Shown: positions 46,051 through 56,009 of the stretch, in pieces
Layout of the letters: each line of letters starts with the position of its first letter
Position numbering within the stretch: position 1 is the stretch's first letter
DNA from: Sphingopyxis sp. PET50
GTDB taxonomy: Bacteria > Pseudomonadota > Alphaproteobacteria > Sphingomonadales > Sphingomonadaceae
DNA: 64,000 bases
Direction: 5' to 3'
NCBI RefSeq assembly: GCF_025244705.1
Contig: NZ_CP104207.1
Location: 2,480,001 to 2,544,000, forward strand
Position numbers and translations under genes: made by a program
The notes under the pieces: model-generated
Database searches by the model: none
What the model saw: the letters and a program-made list of their open reading frames with translations, nothing else
Told to the model about the DNA's origin: nothing

Positions 46051-47973
46051 TTAGATTATCGTCTCCATCGCCGCGAGCATGGCCGACCCGCCCTTCTCCG
46101 CCTCGTCGGCATGGTAGCGGAACAGCGCGAACAGTTCGCGGCCGACGCCGAGCGCGGGCGGCGGCGCGACCGCGGCGCTGCGCGCGGCCCAGATTACGGG
46201 ATCGACGAGCGCCAGCACCTCGCCCTTGCGCGCGCAGACACGGACGATGTCGCCATCGACGAGGAAGGCCAGCGGGCCGCTCACGCCATCGGTACCGGGC
46301 AGCGCCTCCGGCGACAGATGGATCACCGCGGGCACCTTGCCGCTCGCCCCCGACATGCGGCCGTCGGTGAGCAGCGCGACGCGATAGCCCTTGTCCTGCA
46401 GCACCCCGAGCGCGGGGGTCAGCTTGTGCAGTTCGGGCATGCCGTTGGCGCGCGGCCCCTGGAAGCGGACGACGACGACGACGTCGCGGTCGAGTTCGCC
46501 CGCCTTGAAGGCGGCGATGACCTGGTTCTGGTCGTCGAAGATCCGGCACGGCGCCTCGATCGTCCAGCGGTCCTCGGCGACCGCGCTGGTCTTGACGATC
46601 GCGCGGCCGAGATTGCCGGCGAGCAGCCGCATCCCGCCGTCGGGCGAAAAGGGCGCGGCGACCGGGCGGAGCATCGTGTCGTCGCGCGAGAATTCGGGAG
46701 CGGGTCGCCATGTGAGCGGACTGTTCCCCGGCGAAAGCCGGGGTCCATGGTCCGGCGTCGCATCTGGGCCCCGGCTTTCGCCGGGGAGCGGTTCGTCCGC
46801 AGCATCACCGAGAACGGGTTCATAGGCATAATCGGCCATCGTCCCGCCCACGGTGAGCACATCACCGTGGAGCAGCCCGGCGCCGAGCAGTTCCTTGACG
46901 ACGAAGCCGATCCCGCCCGCAGCGTGGAAATGGTTCACGTCGCCCGCGCCGTTCGGGTAGACGCGGGCCAGCAGCGGAACCGCGTGGCTGAGCTCGTCGA
47001 AATCCTGCCAGTCGATGACGATCCCCGCCGCGCGCGCGATCGCGGGCAGGTGGATCGCATGGTTGGTCGACCCGCCCGTCGCGAGCAGGCCGATCGCGGC
47101 GTTGACGATCGCCTTTTCGTCGATGCAGCGCGCGAGCGGGCGATAATCGTCGCCGTCCCAGCCGATCTGCGCCACCCGGTGCGTCGCGGCGCGGGTCAGT
47201 TCCTGCCGCAGCTTCGTGCCAGGATTGACGAAGGCACTGCCGGGGATGTGCAGCCCCATCAGTTCCATCATCATCTGGTTCGAGTTCGCGGTGCCATAGA
47301 AGGTGCAGGTTCCCGCGCCGTGATAGCTCGCCGCCTCCGCCTCCAGCAGTTCGTCGCGGCTCGCCTTGCCCTCGGCATAGAGCTGGCGGACGCGCTGCTT
47401 TTCCTTGTTGGCGAGACCCGAGGGCATCGGCCCCGCGGGGACGAGGATCTGCGGCAGGTGCCCGAAACGCAGCGCCCCGATCAAGAGGCCGGGGACGATC
47501 TTGTCGCAGATGCCGAGCAGCAGCGCGCCCTCGAACATCGCATGGCTGAGTGCGATCGCCGTGCCCTGCGCGATAGTGTCGCGGCTGAACAAGGACAGGT
47601 CCATGCCCGCCTGTCCCTGCGTCACCCCGTCGCACATCGCGGGAACGCCGCCCGCGACCTGCGCCGTGGCGCCGACTTCGCGCGCGAAGAGTTTGATCTG
47701 CTCGGGATAGCGGCCATAGGGCTGATGCGCCGACAGCATGTCGTTGTAGGCGGTGACAATGCCGATATTCATCGCCGCGCCGGAACGAATAGCGCTCTTA
47801 TCGTCGCCCGCCGCCGCGAAGCCGTGCGCGAGGTTGCCGCAGGAGAGGTTGCCGCGATTGGTCCCCGCCTCGCGCTGGCGCTCCATCAGGTCGAGATAGG
47901 CGGCGCGGCGCGGCGCGCTGCGCGCGATGATGCGGTCGGTGACGGCGGCGATGGTGGGGTGGAGGGGGGTCAT
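46051..47973 (-). CDS. edd: Phosphogluconate dehydratase, carrying an in-frame palindrome
   Basis: Edd is an iron-sulfur dehydratase converting 6-phosphogluconate to KDPG. Family marks include '[20 protein letters not shown]', '[20 protein letters not shown]', '[20 protein letters not shown]' and '[20 protein letters not shown]'. At 640 residues it is about 30 longer than usual. The excess lies between '[12 protein letters not shown]' and '[11 protein letters not shown]', where the residues '[20 protein letters not shown]' are encoded by a palindromic repeat (46725-46785). The frame stays open, and the enzyme is probably active. It is part of the zwf-edd-eda group. Confidence 0.96.
   Translation of the reverse strand: MTPLHPTIAAVTDRIIARSAPRRAAYLDLMERQREAGTNRGNLSCGNLAHGFAAAGDDKSAIRSGAAMNIGIVTAYNDMLSAHQPYGRYPEQIKLFAREVGATAQVAGGVPAMCDGVTQGQAGMDLSLFSRDTIAQGTAIALSHAMFEGALLLGICDKIVPGLLIGALRFGHLPQILVPAGPMPSGLANKEKQRVRQLYAEGKASRDELLEAEAASYHGAGTCTFYGTANSNQMMMELMGLHIPGSAFVNPGTKLRQELTRAATHRVAQIGWDGDDYRPLARCIDEKAIVNAAIGLLATGGSTNHAIHLPAIARAAGIVIDWQDFDELSHAVPLLARVYPNGAGDVNHFHAAGGIGFVVKELLGAGLLHGDVLTVGGTMADYAYEPVLGDAADEPLPGESRGPDATPDHGPRLSPGNSPLTWRPAPEFSRDDTMLRPVAAPFSPDGGMRLLAGNLGRAIVKTSAVAEDRWTIEAPCRIFDDQNQVIAAFKAGELDRDVVVVVRFQGPRANGMPELHKLTPALGVLQDKGYRVALLTDGRMSGASGKVPAVIHLSPEALPGTDGVSGPLAFLVDGDIVRVCARKGEVLALVDPVIWAARSAAVAPPPALGVGRELFALFRYHADEAEKGGSAMLAAMETII
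46725..46785. repeat. Palindromic element inserted in frame inside edd
   Basis: Perfect 18-bp arms CCCCGGCGAAAGCCGGGG (46725-46742) and CCCCGGCTTTCGCCGGGG (46768-46785) extend by four more bases with one mismatch around a 17-bp loop. Elements of this kind are normally intergenic; here the reading frame of edd passes through it without a stop. Confidence 0.88.
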
Positions 47974-47988
47974 AAGGTCATACCTGAT

Positions 47989-48169
47989 CCCTTCTCCCCT
48001 TGCGGGAGAAGGATACGAAGCCTTGGCGCGAAGCGCCTAGGCGGAGTTGGATGAGGGGTTGCGCTCGCGAGGCGAGCGCGCGGTCCTGCGGACCGCAACC
48101 CCTCACCCAGCTTCGACTAGGCAGCAAGCTGCCAAGTCTGCGCAACCCTCTCCCGCAAGGGGAGAGGGG
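47989..48169. repeat. 181-bp composite palindromic repeat, copy 2 (inverted relative to 28873-29054)
   Basis: The element starts CCCTTCTCCCCTTGCGGGAG and ends CCCGCAAGGGGAGAGGGG. Its blocks match the reverse complement of the element at 28873-29054, for example GGATACGAAGCCTTG, GGAGTTGGATGAGGG and CAGCTTCGACTAGGCAGCAA. It lies between zwf and edd. Confidence 0.8.
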
Positions 48170-48179
48170 AGGTAGGTCT

Positions 48180-49644
48180 TCAATCATGCCAGCTCGCCCC
48201 GTCGCGCTCGATCAGGGCGATCGCCGAACTGGGCCCCCAGCTGCCCGCGGTGTAGCTCTGCGGCGCTAGGTCGACCGCGGCCCAGGCGTCGCGGATCGAA
48301 TCGATCCACTGCCATTGCGCCTCCACCTCGTCACGGCGAACGAACAGCGTCTGGTCGCCTTCGATGAAGTCGAGCAGCAGCCGTTCGTAGGCGATCCGCC
48401 GCCGCTCGCCCGCGAAGCTGTGCGAGAGCGAGACGTCCATCGTCACCTCTTTCAGCTTCACCCCGTCGCGGTCGAGCCCCGGCTGCTTCGCCATCACCTT
48501 GACCCGGATATTCTCCTCGGGCTGGAGGTTGATGATCATGCTGTTCGCGTCGAGCTTCGCGGCGCCGACGCGCGCAAAGATGTTGTGCGGCACCGGCTTG
48601 AACTGGATCAGCACCTCCGACTTGCGTTCGGGCATGCGCTTGCCGGTGCGCAGATAGAAAGGCACGCCCTTCCAGCGCCAATTGTCGATGAACGCCTTGA
48701 TCGCGACGAAAGTCTCGGTGTTCGACGGATGTCCCAGCTCGTCGGCATAGCCCTTCACCGCCGCGCCACCGACGGCGCCGCTCGCATATTGGCCTTTCAC
48801 GCTGTGGATCTTGACGTCCTCGGCCTTCATCTTGCGAAGGCTGCGCAGCAGCTTGACCTTTTCGTCGCGCACCGCGGTCGCGCTGACGCTGGCGGGCGGC
48901 TCCATCGCGATGATCGCGAGCAGCTGGAGCATATGGTTCTGCACCATGTCCTTCAGCGCGCCGACGCCGTCATAATAGGAAACGCGGCCCTCCAGCCCGA
49001 CCGTCTCGGCGACGGTGATCTGGATATGGTCGATCGCCTGCGCGTTCCACAGGGGCTCGAACAGCATGTTGGCAAAGCGCAGCGCGAGCAGGTTCTGGAC
49101 CGTCTCCTTGCCCAGATAATGGTCGATGCGGAACACATGATCTTCGGCGAAGGCGTCGCCGACCTCGGCATTCACCGCGTCGGACGAGGCGAGGTCGTGG
49201 CCGATCGGCTTTTCCATCGCGATGCGGCATTCGGTGCAGGCGATACCCGCGCCTTTCAACCCCTGCGCGATCGGGCCGAACATCGACGGCGGGGTCGACA
49301 GATAGGCGCCGATCGGGCGGCCGAGCCGGTCGCCGAGCTGTGCCGCCAGCGCGTCGTAACCGGTGCCGACGCTCGGCGTCGACCGGGCAATAGTCGATGC
49401 GATCGAGGAAGCCGGCGATCGGGCCGTCGTCGAGCCGGTCGGCGGGGAGGTGATCGGCGAGCGCCTTCCTCACCATATCGTGGCACCCGGCCCGGTCCAT
49501 CTGCGAGCGGCCCGAGGCGACGATCGTCAGTTCGGGCGCGAGCAATCCTTCGAGGTGGAGATTGTAGAGCGAGGGGAAGAGCATGCGCTGGGCAAGGTCG
49601 CCCGTCGCCCCGAACAGGACCAATGTCTCGACCTTGACGCTCAC
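48180..49644 (-). CDS. zwf: Glucose-6-phosphate dehydrogenase (frameshifted as read)
   Basis: Zwf oxidises glucose 6-phosphate and opens the Entner-Doudoroff route with edd and eda downstream. The probable start is GTG at 49644, giving VSVKVETLVLFGATGDLAQR with the G-x-x-G-D-L-A nucleotide motif. After 'FLDRIDYCPVD', near 49375, the frame changes to 'LGRPIGAYLSTPPSMFGPIA'. The active site follows: 'VFRIDHYLGKETVQNLLALR' and 'IQITVAETVGLEGRVSYYDG'. The joined length is about 488 residues, normal for Zwf. The break is best explained by a sequencing indel. Confidence 0.94.
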
Positions 49645-49744
49645 TTCAGTCCCCTTGGATATCCGGAACCGAAAGTGGAGGATGCGCCGGGGGAATGCAA
49701 CGCAGCATACGTAGGCTGATCCGGTCGGCGCCATCCGTCTTGAA

Positions 49745-49862
49745 GCCCCTCCTCTTCAGAGGAGGGGTTTGGGGTGGTGGACGCCGGTGAGGAAACACCA
49801 CCCCGCTGCGACTAACGCGCTTCGCGCGCAAGTCTCGCTGCCCCTCCTCTGAAGAGGAGGGG
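49745..49862. repeat. Palindromic intergenic repeat
   Basis: GCCCCTCCTCTTCAGAGGAGG at the left and CCCCTCCTCTGAAGAGGAGGGG at the right pair in a long stem. Inner 'CTGCGACTAA' and 'AAGTCTCGCTGC' blocks match the element at 36986-37110. It lies in the divergent gap between zwf and glpD. Confidence 0.75.
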
Positions 49863-49903
49863 ATGTTTCCATTTCGCCCGGAATGGCTCTAAGACCCGCC
49901 CTC

Positions 49904-51421
49904 ATGACCGAACCGCCGCAGCCCTATGACGTGATCGTGATCGGCGGCGGGGTGAACGGCGCCGGGGTGGCGCGCGATGCCGCCGGGCGCGGGGCGCGGG
50001 TGCTGCTGCTCGAACAGGGCGACCTCGCACAGGGCACCTCCTCGGCCTCGACCAAGCTGATCCACGGGGGCCTGCGCTACCTCGAACATTATGAATTCGG
50101 CCTGGTGCGCGAGGCGCTGAAGGAGCGCGAGATCCTGTGGGGCATCGCGCCGCACATCATTCGCCCGATGCGCTTCGTGCTGCCCTATCGCAGCGGGCTG
50201 CGGCCGCGCTGGCTGCTGCGGCTCGGGCTGTTCCTCTACGACCATCTCGGCGGACGGAAAAAGCTTCCCGCGACGCGCAGCATCACCCTCGCCCGGCATG
50301 ACGCGGGCGGCGCGCTGCAGCCGCAATATGTCCGCGGCTTCGAATATTCGGACGGCTGGGTCGACGATGCGCGGCTGGTGCTGCTCAATGCGCGCGACGC
50401 CGCCGACCGCGGCGCCAAGGTGCGCACGCGCACGCGCGCCGAGAGGCTGCGCGTCGAAAACGGGCTGTGGGTGGTCGAGGCCACCGGCGACAAGGGCCAG
50501 GCGTATCGCTTCACCGGGCGCAGCCTGGTCAACGCCGCCGACCCCGCGGTGCTCGACCTGCTGCGCCGCGCCGATGCCGAGCCCGACTATGCGATGCGGC
50601 TGGTGCGCGGATCGCATATCGTCGTGCCGGGCCTGTTCGGCCACGATTATGCCTATTTCTTTCAGCTGCCCGACAGGCGCATCTTTTTCGCCATCCCCTA
50701 TGAGCATGACTATACGCTGATCGGCACCACCGACGTCGATCATCAGGGAACGCTGGAAGAGGTGCACGCGAGCGAGGAAGAGATCGCCTATCTGTGCGAG
50801 GGGGCGAGCGAATATTTCCGCCAGCCCGTTACCCCCGCCGACGTCGTCTGGACCTATTCGGGGGTGCGCCCGCTGATCGAAGACGGGTCGGGCCGGCCCG
50901 AGGCGGCGACGCGCGGCTATCGCATCGACATCGACACCGACGAGGGCGCGCCGCTGCTCACCATCTATGGCGGCAAGATCACCAGTTACCGCCATGTCGC
51001 CGAACATGCGGTCGACGAGCTGTCCGATCATCTCGAGGCCGTATCGGTCAAGCGCTGGACCGCGACGGCGCCGCTGCCCGGCGGCGATTTCCCGCTGACC
51101 GGCGTGCTGATGCTGGCGATGGAGATCCGGCGCAACCATCCCTTCCTGCCGATGACCGCCGCCGAGCGGATCGCGCGCGCCTATGGCACCGACGCCTTCC
51201 GCTGGCTGGGCACGGCCAGGGATTGGGACGGTGTCGGCGGCGAGATCGCGCACGGGCTGTCGGTCGCCGAGGTCGAGTGGATGATGACGCGCGAATGGGC
51301 GCGGACGACCGACGACATCTTGTGGCGGCGCAGCAAGCTGGGACTGCGCTTCACCGCCGGGGAGGTCGAGAAGCTGGCGGCGCTGGTCGACGCCAGGCTT
51401 CCCCTGCCCCTCCCCGACTAG
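49904..51421 (+). CDS. glpD: FAD-dependent glycerol-3-phosphate dehydrogenase
   Basis: GlpD oxidises glycerol 3-phosphate at the membrane and passes electrons to quinone. The start MTEPPQPYDVIVIGGGVNGA contains the FAD-binding G-x-G-x-x-G, followed by 'ARVLLLEQGDLAQGTSSAST' and 'KLIHGGLRYLEHYEFGLVRE', a strong GlpD signature. 'YTLIGTTDVDHQGTLEEV' and 'LLTIYGGKITSYRHVAEHAV' complete it. The 505-residue length is normal. ATG 49904 is preferred to 49883 because it gives the standard N-terminus. The frame is intact. It opposes GpsA biochemically. Confidence 0.95.
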   Translation: MTEPPQPYDVIVIGGGVNGAGVARDAAGRGARVLLLEQGDLAQGTSSASTKLIHGGLRYLEHYEFGLVREALKEREILWGIAPHIIRPMRFVLPYRSGLRPRWLLRLGLFLYDHLGGRKKLPATRSITLARHDAGGALQPQYVRGFEYSDGWVDDARLVLLNARDAADRGAKVRTRTRAERLRVENGLWVVEATGDKGQAYRFTGRSLVNAADPAVLDLLRRADAEPDYAMRLVRGSHIVVPGLFGHDYAYFFQLPDRRIFFAIPYEHDYTLIGTTDVDHQGTLEEVHASEEEIAYLCEGASEYFRQPVTPADVVWTYSGVRPLIEDGSGRPEAATRGYRIDIDTDEGAPLLTIYGGKITSYRHVAEHAVDELSDHLEAVSVKRWTATAPLPGGDFPLTGVLMLAMEIRRNHPFLPMTAAERIARAYGTDAFRWLGTARDWDGVGGEIAHGLSVAEVEWMMTREWARTTDDILWRRSKLGLRFTAGEVEKLAALVDARLPLPLPD

Positions 51422-51426
51422 GCCCG

Positions 51427-52165
51427 TCAGGCGACCAGCGCGAGCGCGTCGGCGCTCGGCCGGGAAATGGGGCTGGCCGCTTTCGTCGTGGACCGCCGCC
51501 CATACGGCCTCCGCGACATCGGCTTCGGTCGTGAACAGCGCCGGTTCGGCCATGCCCGCCAGGATCGGCGCGGCGTAGCCGGCATAGGGTTCGGGCAGCA
51601 CATCCTGAAGCCGGATGTCGGTGTTCTGAGAAAAGGCGGTCGTCGGGCCATAGCCGGGCTCGACGAGCTTCACCGCGATGCCGAGCGGCGCCAGCTCGTG
51701 CGCGAGGCTGCCGGTGAAGCCCTGGATCGCACTCTTGCTTCCCGTATAGGCGGCGGCGAGCGGGAAAGGCGCGAGGGTCGCCGAGGAGGTGATATTGACG
51801 ATCGTGCCCGACCCGCGTTCGCGCATCTGCGGGATCACCGCCTGCGTCATCGCGATCGTGCCGAGCGTGTTGGTCGCATAGACCGAGCGGATCTTCGCCA
51901 TCGGCGAATGTTCGAGCGCGCCGAACAGGCCGATGCCGGCATTGTTGACGAGCACGTCGACCGGCCCCGCCGCGGCGATCGCGGCGGCGATGCTGGCGTC
52001 GTCGGTGACGTCGAGGGGGAGGAGGCGGAGAGTTTCGGAAGGTGCAAAAGGTGCCGCGGAGGGGGTGCGCATGGTGGCAATGACGGTCCAGCCGCGGGCG
52101 TGGAAATGGCGGGCAGTTTCAAGGCCATAGCCCGACGAGCAGCCGGTGATGAGGATGGTTTTCAT
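51427..52165 (-). CDS. Short-chain dehydrogenase/reductase (frame break near the end)
   Basis: This SDR shows 'KTILITGCSSGYGLETARHF' (cofactor motif), 'VDVLVNNAGIGLFGALEHSP' and the catalytic 'AAYTGSKSAIQGFTGSLAHE' (Tyr-x-x-x-Lys). Up to 'VWAAVHDESGQPHFPA' it is in one frame; the last residues 'ADALALVA' and the stop at 51427 are in another, so a frame break lies near 51458. Length is about 245 residues, normal. The AraC-family gene at 52265 diverges from it, and regulators of that type commonly control such an SDR. Substrate unknown. It converges on glpD with a five-base gap. Confidence 0.87.
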
Positions 52166-52221
52166 GGGGTCGGTTCCTTTCGGGTTGCGATGAAAAGCCT
52201 CTAGACCCGCGCCATCGGACT

Positions 52222-52255
52222 ATCTATAATTAATCATCCATATTTCTTTATAGAT
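52222..52255. promoter_or_regulatory. Inverted repeat in the SDR/AraC divergent promoter region
   Basis: ATCTATAA at 52222-52229 and TTATAGAT at 52248-52255 are perfect complements, spaced 18 bases, in the AT-rich gap between the divergent SDR and AraC-type genes. This is a plausible regulator binding site or paired -10-like elements; no data beyond position and symmetry. Confidence 0.45.
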
Positions 52256-52264
52256 CGTCCCGAT

Positions 52265-53162
52265 ATGCTCGATCCCCTGTCCGATATCATCGCGCTGCTG
52301 CGGCCGCGCACCGTCTTTGCCAAGGGGATCAGCGGCGCGGGGGCGTGGGCGGTGCGCTACGGCGATTTTGGGCATCCGGGCTTTTGCGCGGTGCTGGAGG
52401 GGGCGTGCCGGCTGCGTGTCGAAGGCGCGGAGGCGATCCGCATCGAGGCGGGCGATTTCGTCTTCCTGCCCGCGACGCCGGGCTTCACCATCGCGGGGTT
52501 CGAGCCCGCGGTGCCGGTCTTCATCGACCCCAAGCTCGCCCCCGCGCCGGCTGGAGGAGGTGCGCCACGGCCGCGCCGACGGTCCGCCCGACGTGCGCAT
52601 GATGGGCGGCTATTTCCAGTTCGATTCGCCCGATGCCGACCTGCTCGTCGCGCAATTGCCCGCGGTGATCCACCTGCGCGGCGCGGCGCGGCTCGCGGCG
52701 CTGGTCGCGATGATCCGCGAGGAGGCGGGCGGCGACGCCGCGGGGCGCGACCTGGTGCTCGGGCGGCTGGTCGAGATACTAATCGTCGAGGCGCTGCGCG
52801 CGGTGGGCGGCGACGACGCGCCGCCGGGGCTGCTGCGCGGCCTCGGCGATCCACGGCTGGCGGCGGCGATCCGGCGCATGCATGCCGAGCCAGCGCATCC
52901 GTGGACGACCGCCGAGCTGGCGAAGGAGGCCGCGCTGTCGCGATCGGCCTTTTTCGACCGCTTCGCGCGCATCGTCGGGGTGCCGCCGATGGAATATCTG
53001 CTCGGCTGGCGGATGAGCCTGGCGAAGGACCTGCTGCGCCGCGGCACGGGGCGGATCGAGGAGATTGCGCTGCGCGTCGGTTACGGGTCGGCGAGCGCGT
53101 TCAGTACGGCCTTCGCGCGGCAGGTGGGGGTGCCGCCGAAGCGGTTCGCGACGGCGGGTTAG
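52265..53162 (+). CDS. AraC family transcriptional regulator with cupin domain (frameshifted as read)
   Basis: The N-terminal half is a cupin-type ligand domain: MLDPLSDIIALLRPRTVFAK, 'GFCAVLEGACRLRVEGAEAI', 'GDFVFLPATPGF'. Near 52548 the frame changes to 'LEEVRHGRADGPPDVRMMGG'. The C-terminal half is an AraC DNA-binding domain with two helix-turn-helix units: 'ELAKEAALSRSAFFDRFARI' and 'EIALRVGYGSASAFSTAFAR', ending 'VGVPPKRF'. It belongs to the cupin_6/AraC group, which usually activates or represses a divergent oxidoreductase gene, here the SDR. The joined length is about 298 residues. Confidence 0.9.
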
Positions 53163-53189
53163 CGCGTGATCGACCTTGAATGAAGCACA

Positions 53190-53280
53190 GGCGTGTCCCC
53201 GCGAAGGCGGGGACCCATCTCCCGCCGGTTCAATCCGGCACGGGTAGGAGATGGGCTCCCGACTTCGCGGGAGCACAGGC
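53190..53280. repeat. Palindromic intergenic repeat
   Basis: The blocks GTGTCCCCGCGAAGGCGGGG and GGAGATGGGCTCCCGACTTC with GCGGGAGCAC form nested dyads, including the pair CCCATCTCC/GGAGATGGG. It follows the AraC-type gene. Confidence 0.7.
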
Positions 53281-53298
53281 TTTTTAACTCGAAGTCGA

Positions 53299-53433
53299 TC
53301 ACGATCCAGGCGCGCCTTGGGTCGGCTTCTTCGGCTTGCGCGCCGCTTCCTCGCGCAGGCGATTCTCGCGCTCGGCCAGTTCCTCGAAGCGGCAGAGCGG
53401 GATCGGTGGGGGCGGGTTTTTCCTGTCGGCCAT
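53299..53433 (-). CDS. Possible 44-residue basic protein, unknown
   Basis: A 44-codon frame starts MADRKNPPPPIPLCRFEELA and continues as a charged helix 'ERENRLREEAARKPKKPTQG'. It is framed by two palindromic repeats. There is no recognised domain, though a Pro-rich start followed by an Arg/Glu/Lys helix is common in small sphingomonad proteins. It could be a real small gene or chance; ribosome binding site evidence is weak. Confidence 0.4.
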   Translation of the reverse strand: MADRKNPPPPIPLCRFEELAERENRLREEAARKPKKPTQGAPGS

Positions 53434-53442
53434 GCACAACCT

Positions 53443-53517
53443 CGTCACCCCGGACTTGACCCGGGGGCTGCCCGATCCTGAAGACAAGGCGGGTCCCGGG
53501 TCAAGCCCGGGATGACG
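53443..53517. repeat. Palindromic intergenic repeat of the CGTCACCCCGG type
   Basis: CGTCACCCCGGACTTGACCC at the left and GGGTCAAGCCCGGGATGACG at the right pair over most of 20 bases around a 35-bp centre. It lies just downstream of ahpF and could act as a terminator. Confidence 0.78.
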
Positions 53518-53525
53518 ACGGTGGA

Positions 53526-55109
53526 TTACGCCGCCTCGGCTTCCGCTTCGGCGGGCAGGCGGATCATGTAGTCGAACGCCGACAGCGCCGCCTTCGACCC
53601 CTCCCCCATCGCGATCACGATCTGCTTGTAGGGCACTGTGGTGCAGTCGCCCGCCGCGAAGATGCCGGCGTGGCTCGTCTCGCCGCGATGGTCGACCTCG
53701 ATCTCGCCGTGGCGCGACAGGTTGACCGCGTCCTTCAGCCATTCGGTGTTGGGAACGAGGCCGATCTGGACGAAGATGCCCTCGAGCTCGATCTGGTGAT
53801 CGGCGTCCCTGTTGCGGTCCTTGTAGGCAAGGCCCGTGACCTTCTCGCCATCGCCGAGCACTTCGGTGGTCAGCGCCGAGGTGATGATCTTGACGTTGGG
53901 CAGGCTCGCCAGTTTCCGTTGAAGCACCGCGTCGGCGCGAAGCTGGCTGTCGAACTCGATCAGCGTGACATGTGCGACGAGGTCGGCGAGGTCGATCGCC
54001 GCCTCGACGCCGCTGTTGCCGCCGCCGATCACCGCGACGCGCTTGCCCTTGTAGAGCGGGCCGTCGCAATGCGGGCAGTAGGCGACGCCCTTGTTGCGAT
54101 ACGCATCCTCGCCCGGCACGCCGAGCTGGCGCCAGCGCGCGCCGGTCGAGAGGATCACGGTGCGGCTCTTGAGCGACGCGCCGTTCGCCAGCACGACCTC
54201 GTGCAGGCCGCCATCTTGCCTGGCGGGGATCAGTTTCTCGGCGCGCTGCAGGTTCATGACGTCGACATCATAATCCTTCACATGCTGCTCCAATTGCGCA
54301 ACGAGCTTCGGCCCTTCGGTGTGCGGGACCGAGATGAAATTCTCGATCGCCATCGTGTCGAGCACCTGCCCGCCGAAGCGCTCGGCGGCGATGCCGGTCC
54401 GGATACCCTTGCGCGCGGCGTAGATGGCGGCCGCGGCGCCCGCGGGACCGCCGCCCACGACGAGCACGTCGAACGCATCCTTGGCCGCGATCTTTTCGGC
54501 CGCCTTGGCTTCGGCGCCGCTGTCGAGCTTGGCGAGGATCTGTTCCAGTTCCATGCGGCCCTGGCCGAAAGTCTCGCCGTTGAGGAAGATGGCCGGCACC
54601 GCCATGATCTTGCGATCCTCGACCTCGGCCTGGAACAGGCCGCCGTCGATCGCGGTGTGGGTGATGCGCGGATTGACAACGCTCATCAGGTTGAGCGCCT
54701 GCACGATGTCGGGGCAATTCTGGCACGACAGCGAGAAATAGGTTTCGAAACGATAGTCGCCGTCGAGCGCGCGCACCTGTTCGAGCACCTCCGGCGCGAC
54801 CTTCGGCGGGTGGCCCCCGACCTGGAGCAGCGCGAGGACGAGCGAGGTGAATTCATGCCCCATCGGGATGCCCGCGAAACGCACCGCGATTTCGGGGTGG
54901 CCGGTGCGGCGGATCAGGAAGCTGGGGCGGCGCGCGTCATCGTCGGCCTGAACCACGCCGACCTTGTCCGACAGCGCGGCGATATCGTCGAGCAGGGTCG
55001 CCAGCTCGGCCGACTTGGCGCCGTCGTCCAATGACGAGACGAGTTCGATCGGTTCACGAAGGTTCGTGAGAAGGCCTTGAAGCTGCTGCTTCAGATTGGC
55101 GTCGAGCAT
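53526..55109 (-). CDS. ahpF: Alkyl hydroperoxide reductase subunit F
   Basis: AhpF is the NADH-dependent flavoprotein that re-reduces AhpC. The 527-residue length is normal. The N-terminal domain has the redox pair in '[20 protein letters not shown]'. The flavoprotein domain has '[20 protein letters not shown]' (FAD), '[20 protein letters not shown]' (second C-x-x-C and NADH site) and '[20 protein letters not shown]'. The start [20 protein letters not shown] is standard. It is downstream of ahpC on the same strand; a 90-bp palindromic repeat lies between the two. The frame is intact. Confidence 0.97.
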   Translation of the reverse strand: MLDANLKQQLQGLLTNLREPIELVSSLDDGAKSAELATLLDDIAALSDKVGVVQADDDARRPSFLIRRTGHPEIAVRFAGIPMGHEFTSLVLALLQVGGHPPKVAPEVLEQVRALDGDYRFETYFSLSCQNCPDIVQALNLMSVVNPRITHTAIDGGLFQAEVEDRKIMAVPAIFLNGETFGQGRMELEQILAKLDSGAEAKAAEKIAAKDAFDVLVVGGGPAGAAAAIYAARKGIRTGIAAERFGGQVLDTMAIENFISVPHTEGPKLVAQLEQHVKDYDVDVMNLQRAEKLIPARQDGGLHEVVLANGASLKSRTVILSTGARWRQLGVPGEDAYRNKGVAYCPHCDGPLYKGKRVAVIGGGNSGVEAAIDLADLVAHVTLIEFDSQLRADAVLQRKLASLPNVKIITSALTTEVLGDGEKVTGLAYKDRNRDADHQIELEGIFVQIGLVPNTEWLKDAVNLSRHGEIEVDHRGETSHAGIFAAGDCTTVPYKQIVIAMGEGSKAALSAFDYMIRLPAEAEAEAA

Positions 55110-55224
55110 GGGGAGAGCTCCTGCGAGAGGGAGAGAGAGACACCGTGGGGTTGCGGTCGTGCCGCCGCCCCTCCGGCAATACGCGGTCAAAATTGAACGG
55201 GATGACTTGATACCGCACCCGCCA

Positions 55225-55314
55225 CCCTCACCCTTCCCACCGGCTTCGCCGGCGGGCCCCTTCCCTCTCCCGCCGGGAGAGGGAGGGAGGCGCGAAGCGC
55301 CGGAAGGGTGAGGG
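55225..55314. repeat. 90-bp palindromic repeat, copy 2 (near-identical to 34897-34986)
   Basis: The ends CCCTCACCCTTCC and GGAAGGGTGAGGG pair, and the whole element matches the copy at 34897-34986 in the same orientation with one visible difference. It lies between ahpC and ahpF and may tune read-through between them. Confidence 0.88.
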
Positions 55315-55353
55315 CAGGTAGCGCGATCAACCTCACGCCATCCCGCCCGAAGC

Positions 55354-55919
55354 TCAGATCTTGCCGACGAGGTCGAGCGAGGGAGCGAGGGTTTCGGCGC
55401 CCTCTTCCCACTTCGCGGGGCAGACTTCTCCCGGGTGGCTCACCCAATATTGCAGCGCCTTGATCTTGCGCAGCAGCTCGGCGGCGTTGCGGCCCACACC
55501 CTCGGGGGTGATTTCGAGCAGCTGGATTTCGCCATTGGGATCGAGCACGAAGGTGCCGCGGTCGGCGAGGCCGACGCCCGGACGCAGAACCTCGAAATTG
55601 TTCGAGATCACATGGTTCTGGTCGCCGACCATATAGTAATTGATCTTGCCGATCGCCGCAGCGAGGTGTCGTGCCAGGCCTTGTGGCAGAAATGCGTGTC
55701 GGTCGACACGGCATAAACCTCGACGTCCATCTTCTGGAGCGTCGGATAGATGTCGGCGAGGTCTTCGAGTTCGGTCGGGCAGACGAAGGTGAAGTCGGCC
55801 GGATAGAAGAAGAAGACCGCCCATTTGCCCTTCACGTCGGCGTCGCTGATGTCGACGAACTTGCCGTCCTTGTAGGCGGTCGCGTTGAAGGGTTTGAGCG
55901 TGGTGTTCAGAACGGACAT
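55354..55919 (-). CDS. ahpC: Peroxiredoxin AhpC (frameshifted as read)
   Basis: AhpC reduces hydrogen peroxide and organic peroxides. [20 protein letters not shown] is the typical start, with the peroxidatic Cys in '[20 protein letters not shown]'. After '[12 protein letters not shown]' near 55665 the frame changes to '[20 protein letters not shown]' and continues to the resolving Cys in '[20 protein letters not shown]'. The joined length is about 188 residues, as in E. coli. AAGGAAGG precedes the ATG. AhpC is highly conserved, so the break is probably a sequencing error. Confidence 0.95.
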
Positions 55920-56009
55920 GGAGAGCCTTCCTTTGTTGTTGGAGCCCTCCCCTAACCACCTATGTTGCAGTGCGACAATTGGAAAAATGCGGTCCTGTGA
56001 TCGCTTTTA

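Noticed and set aside
46111..48054. A 647-residue open frame antisense to edd
   Set aside because: It mirrors edd codon structure and runs into a repeat; no family resemblance.
28873..48169. CRISPR array from the recurring short repeats
   Set aside because: The repeats are palindromic, scattered between genes and not regularly spaced; no cas genes are present.
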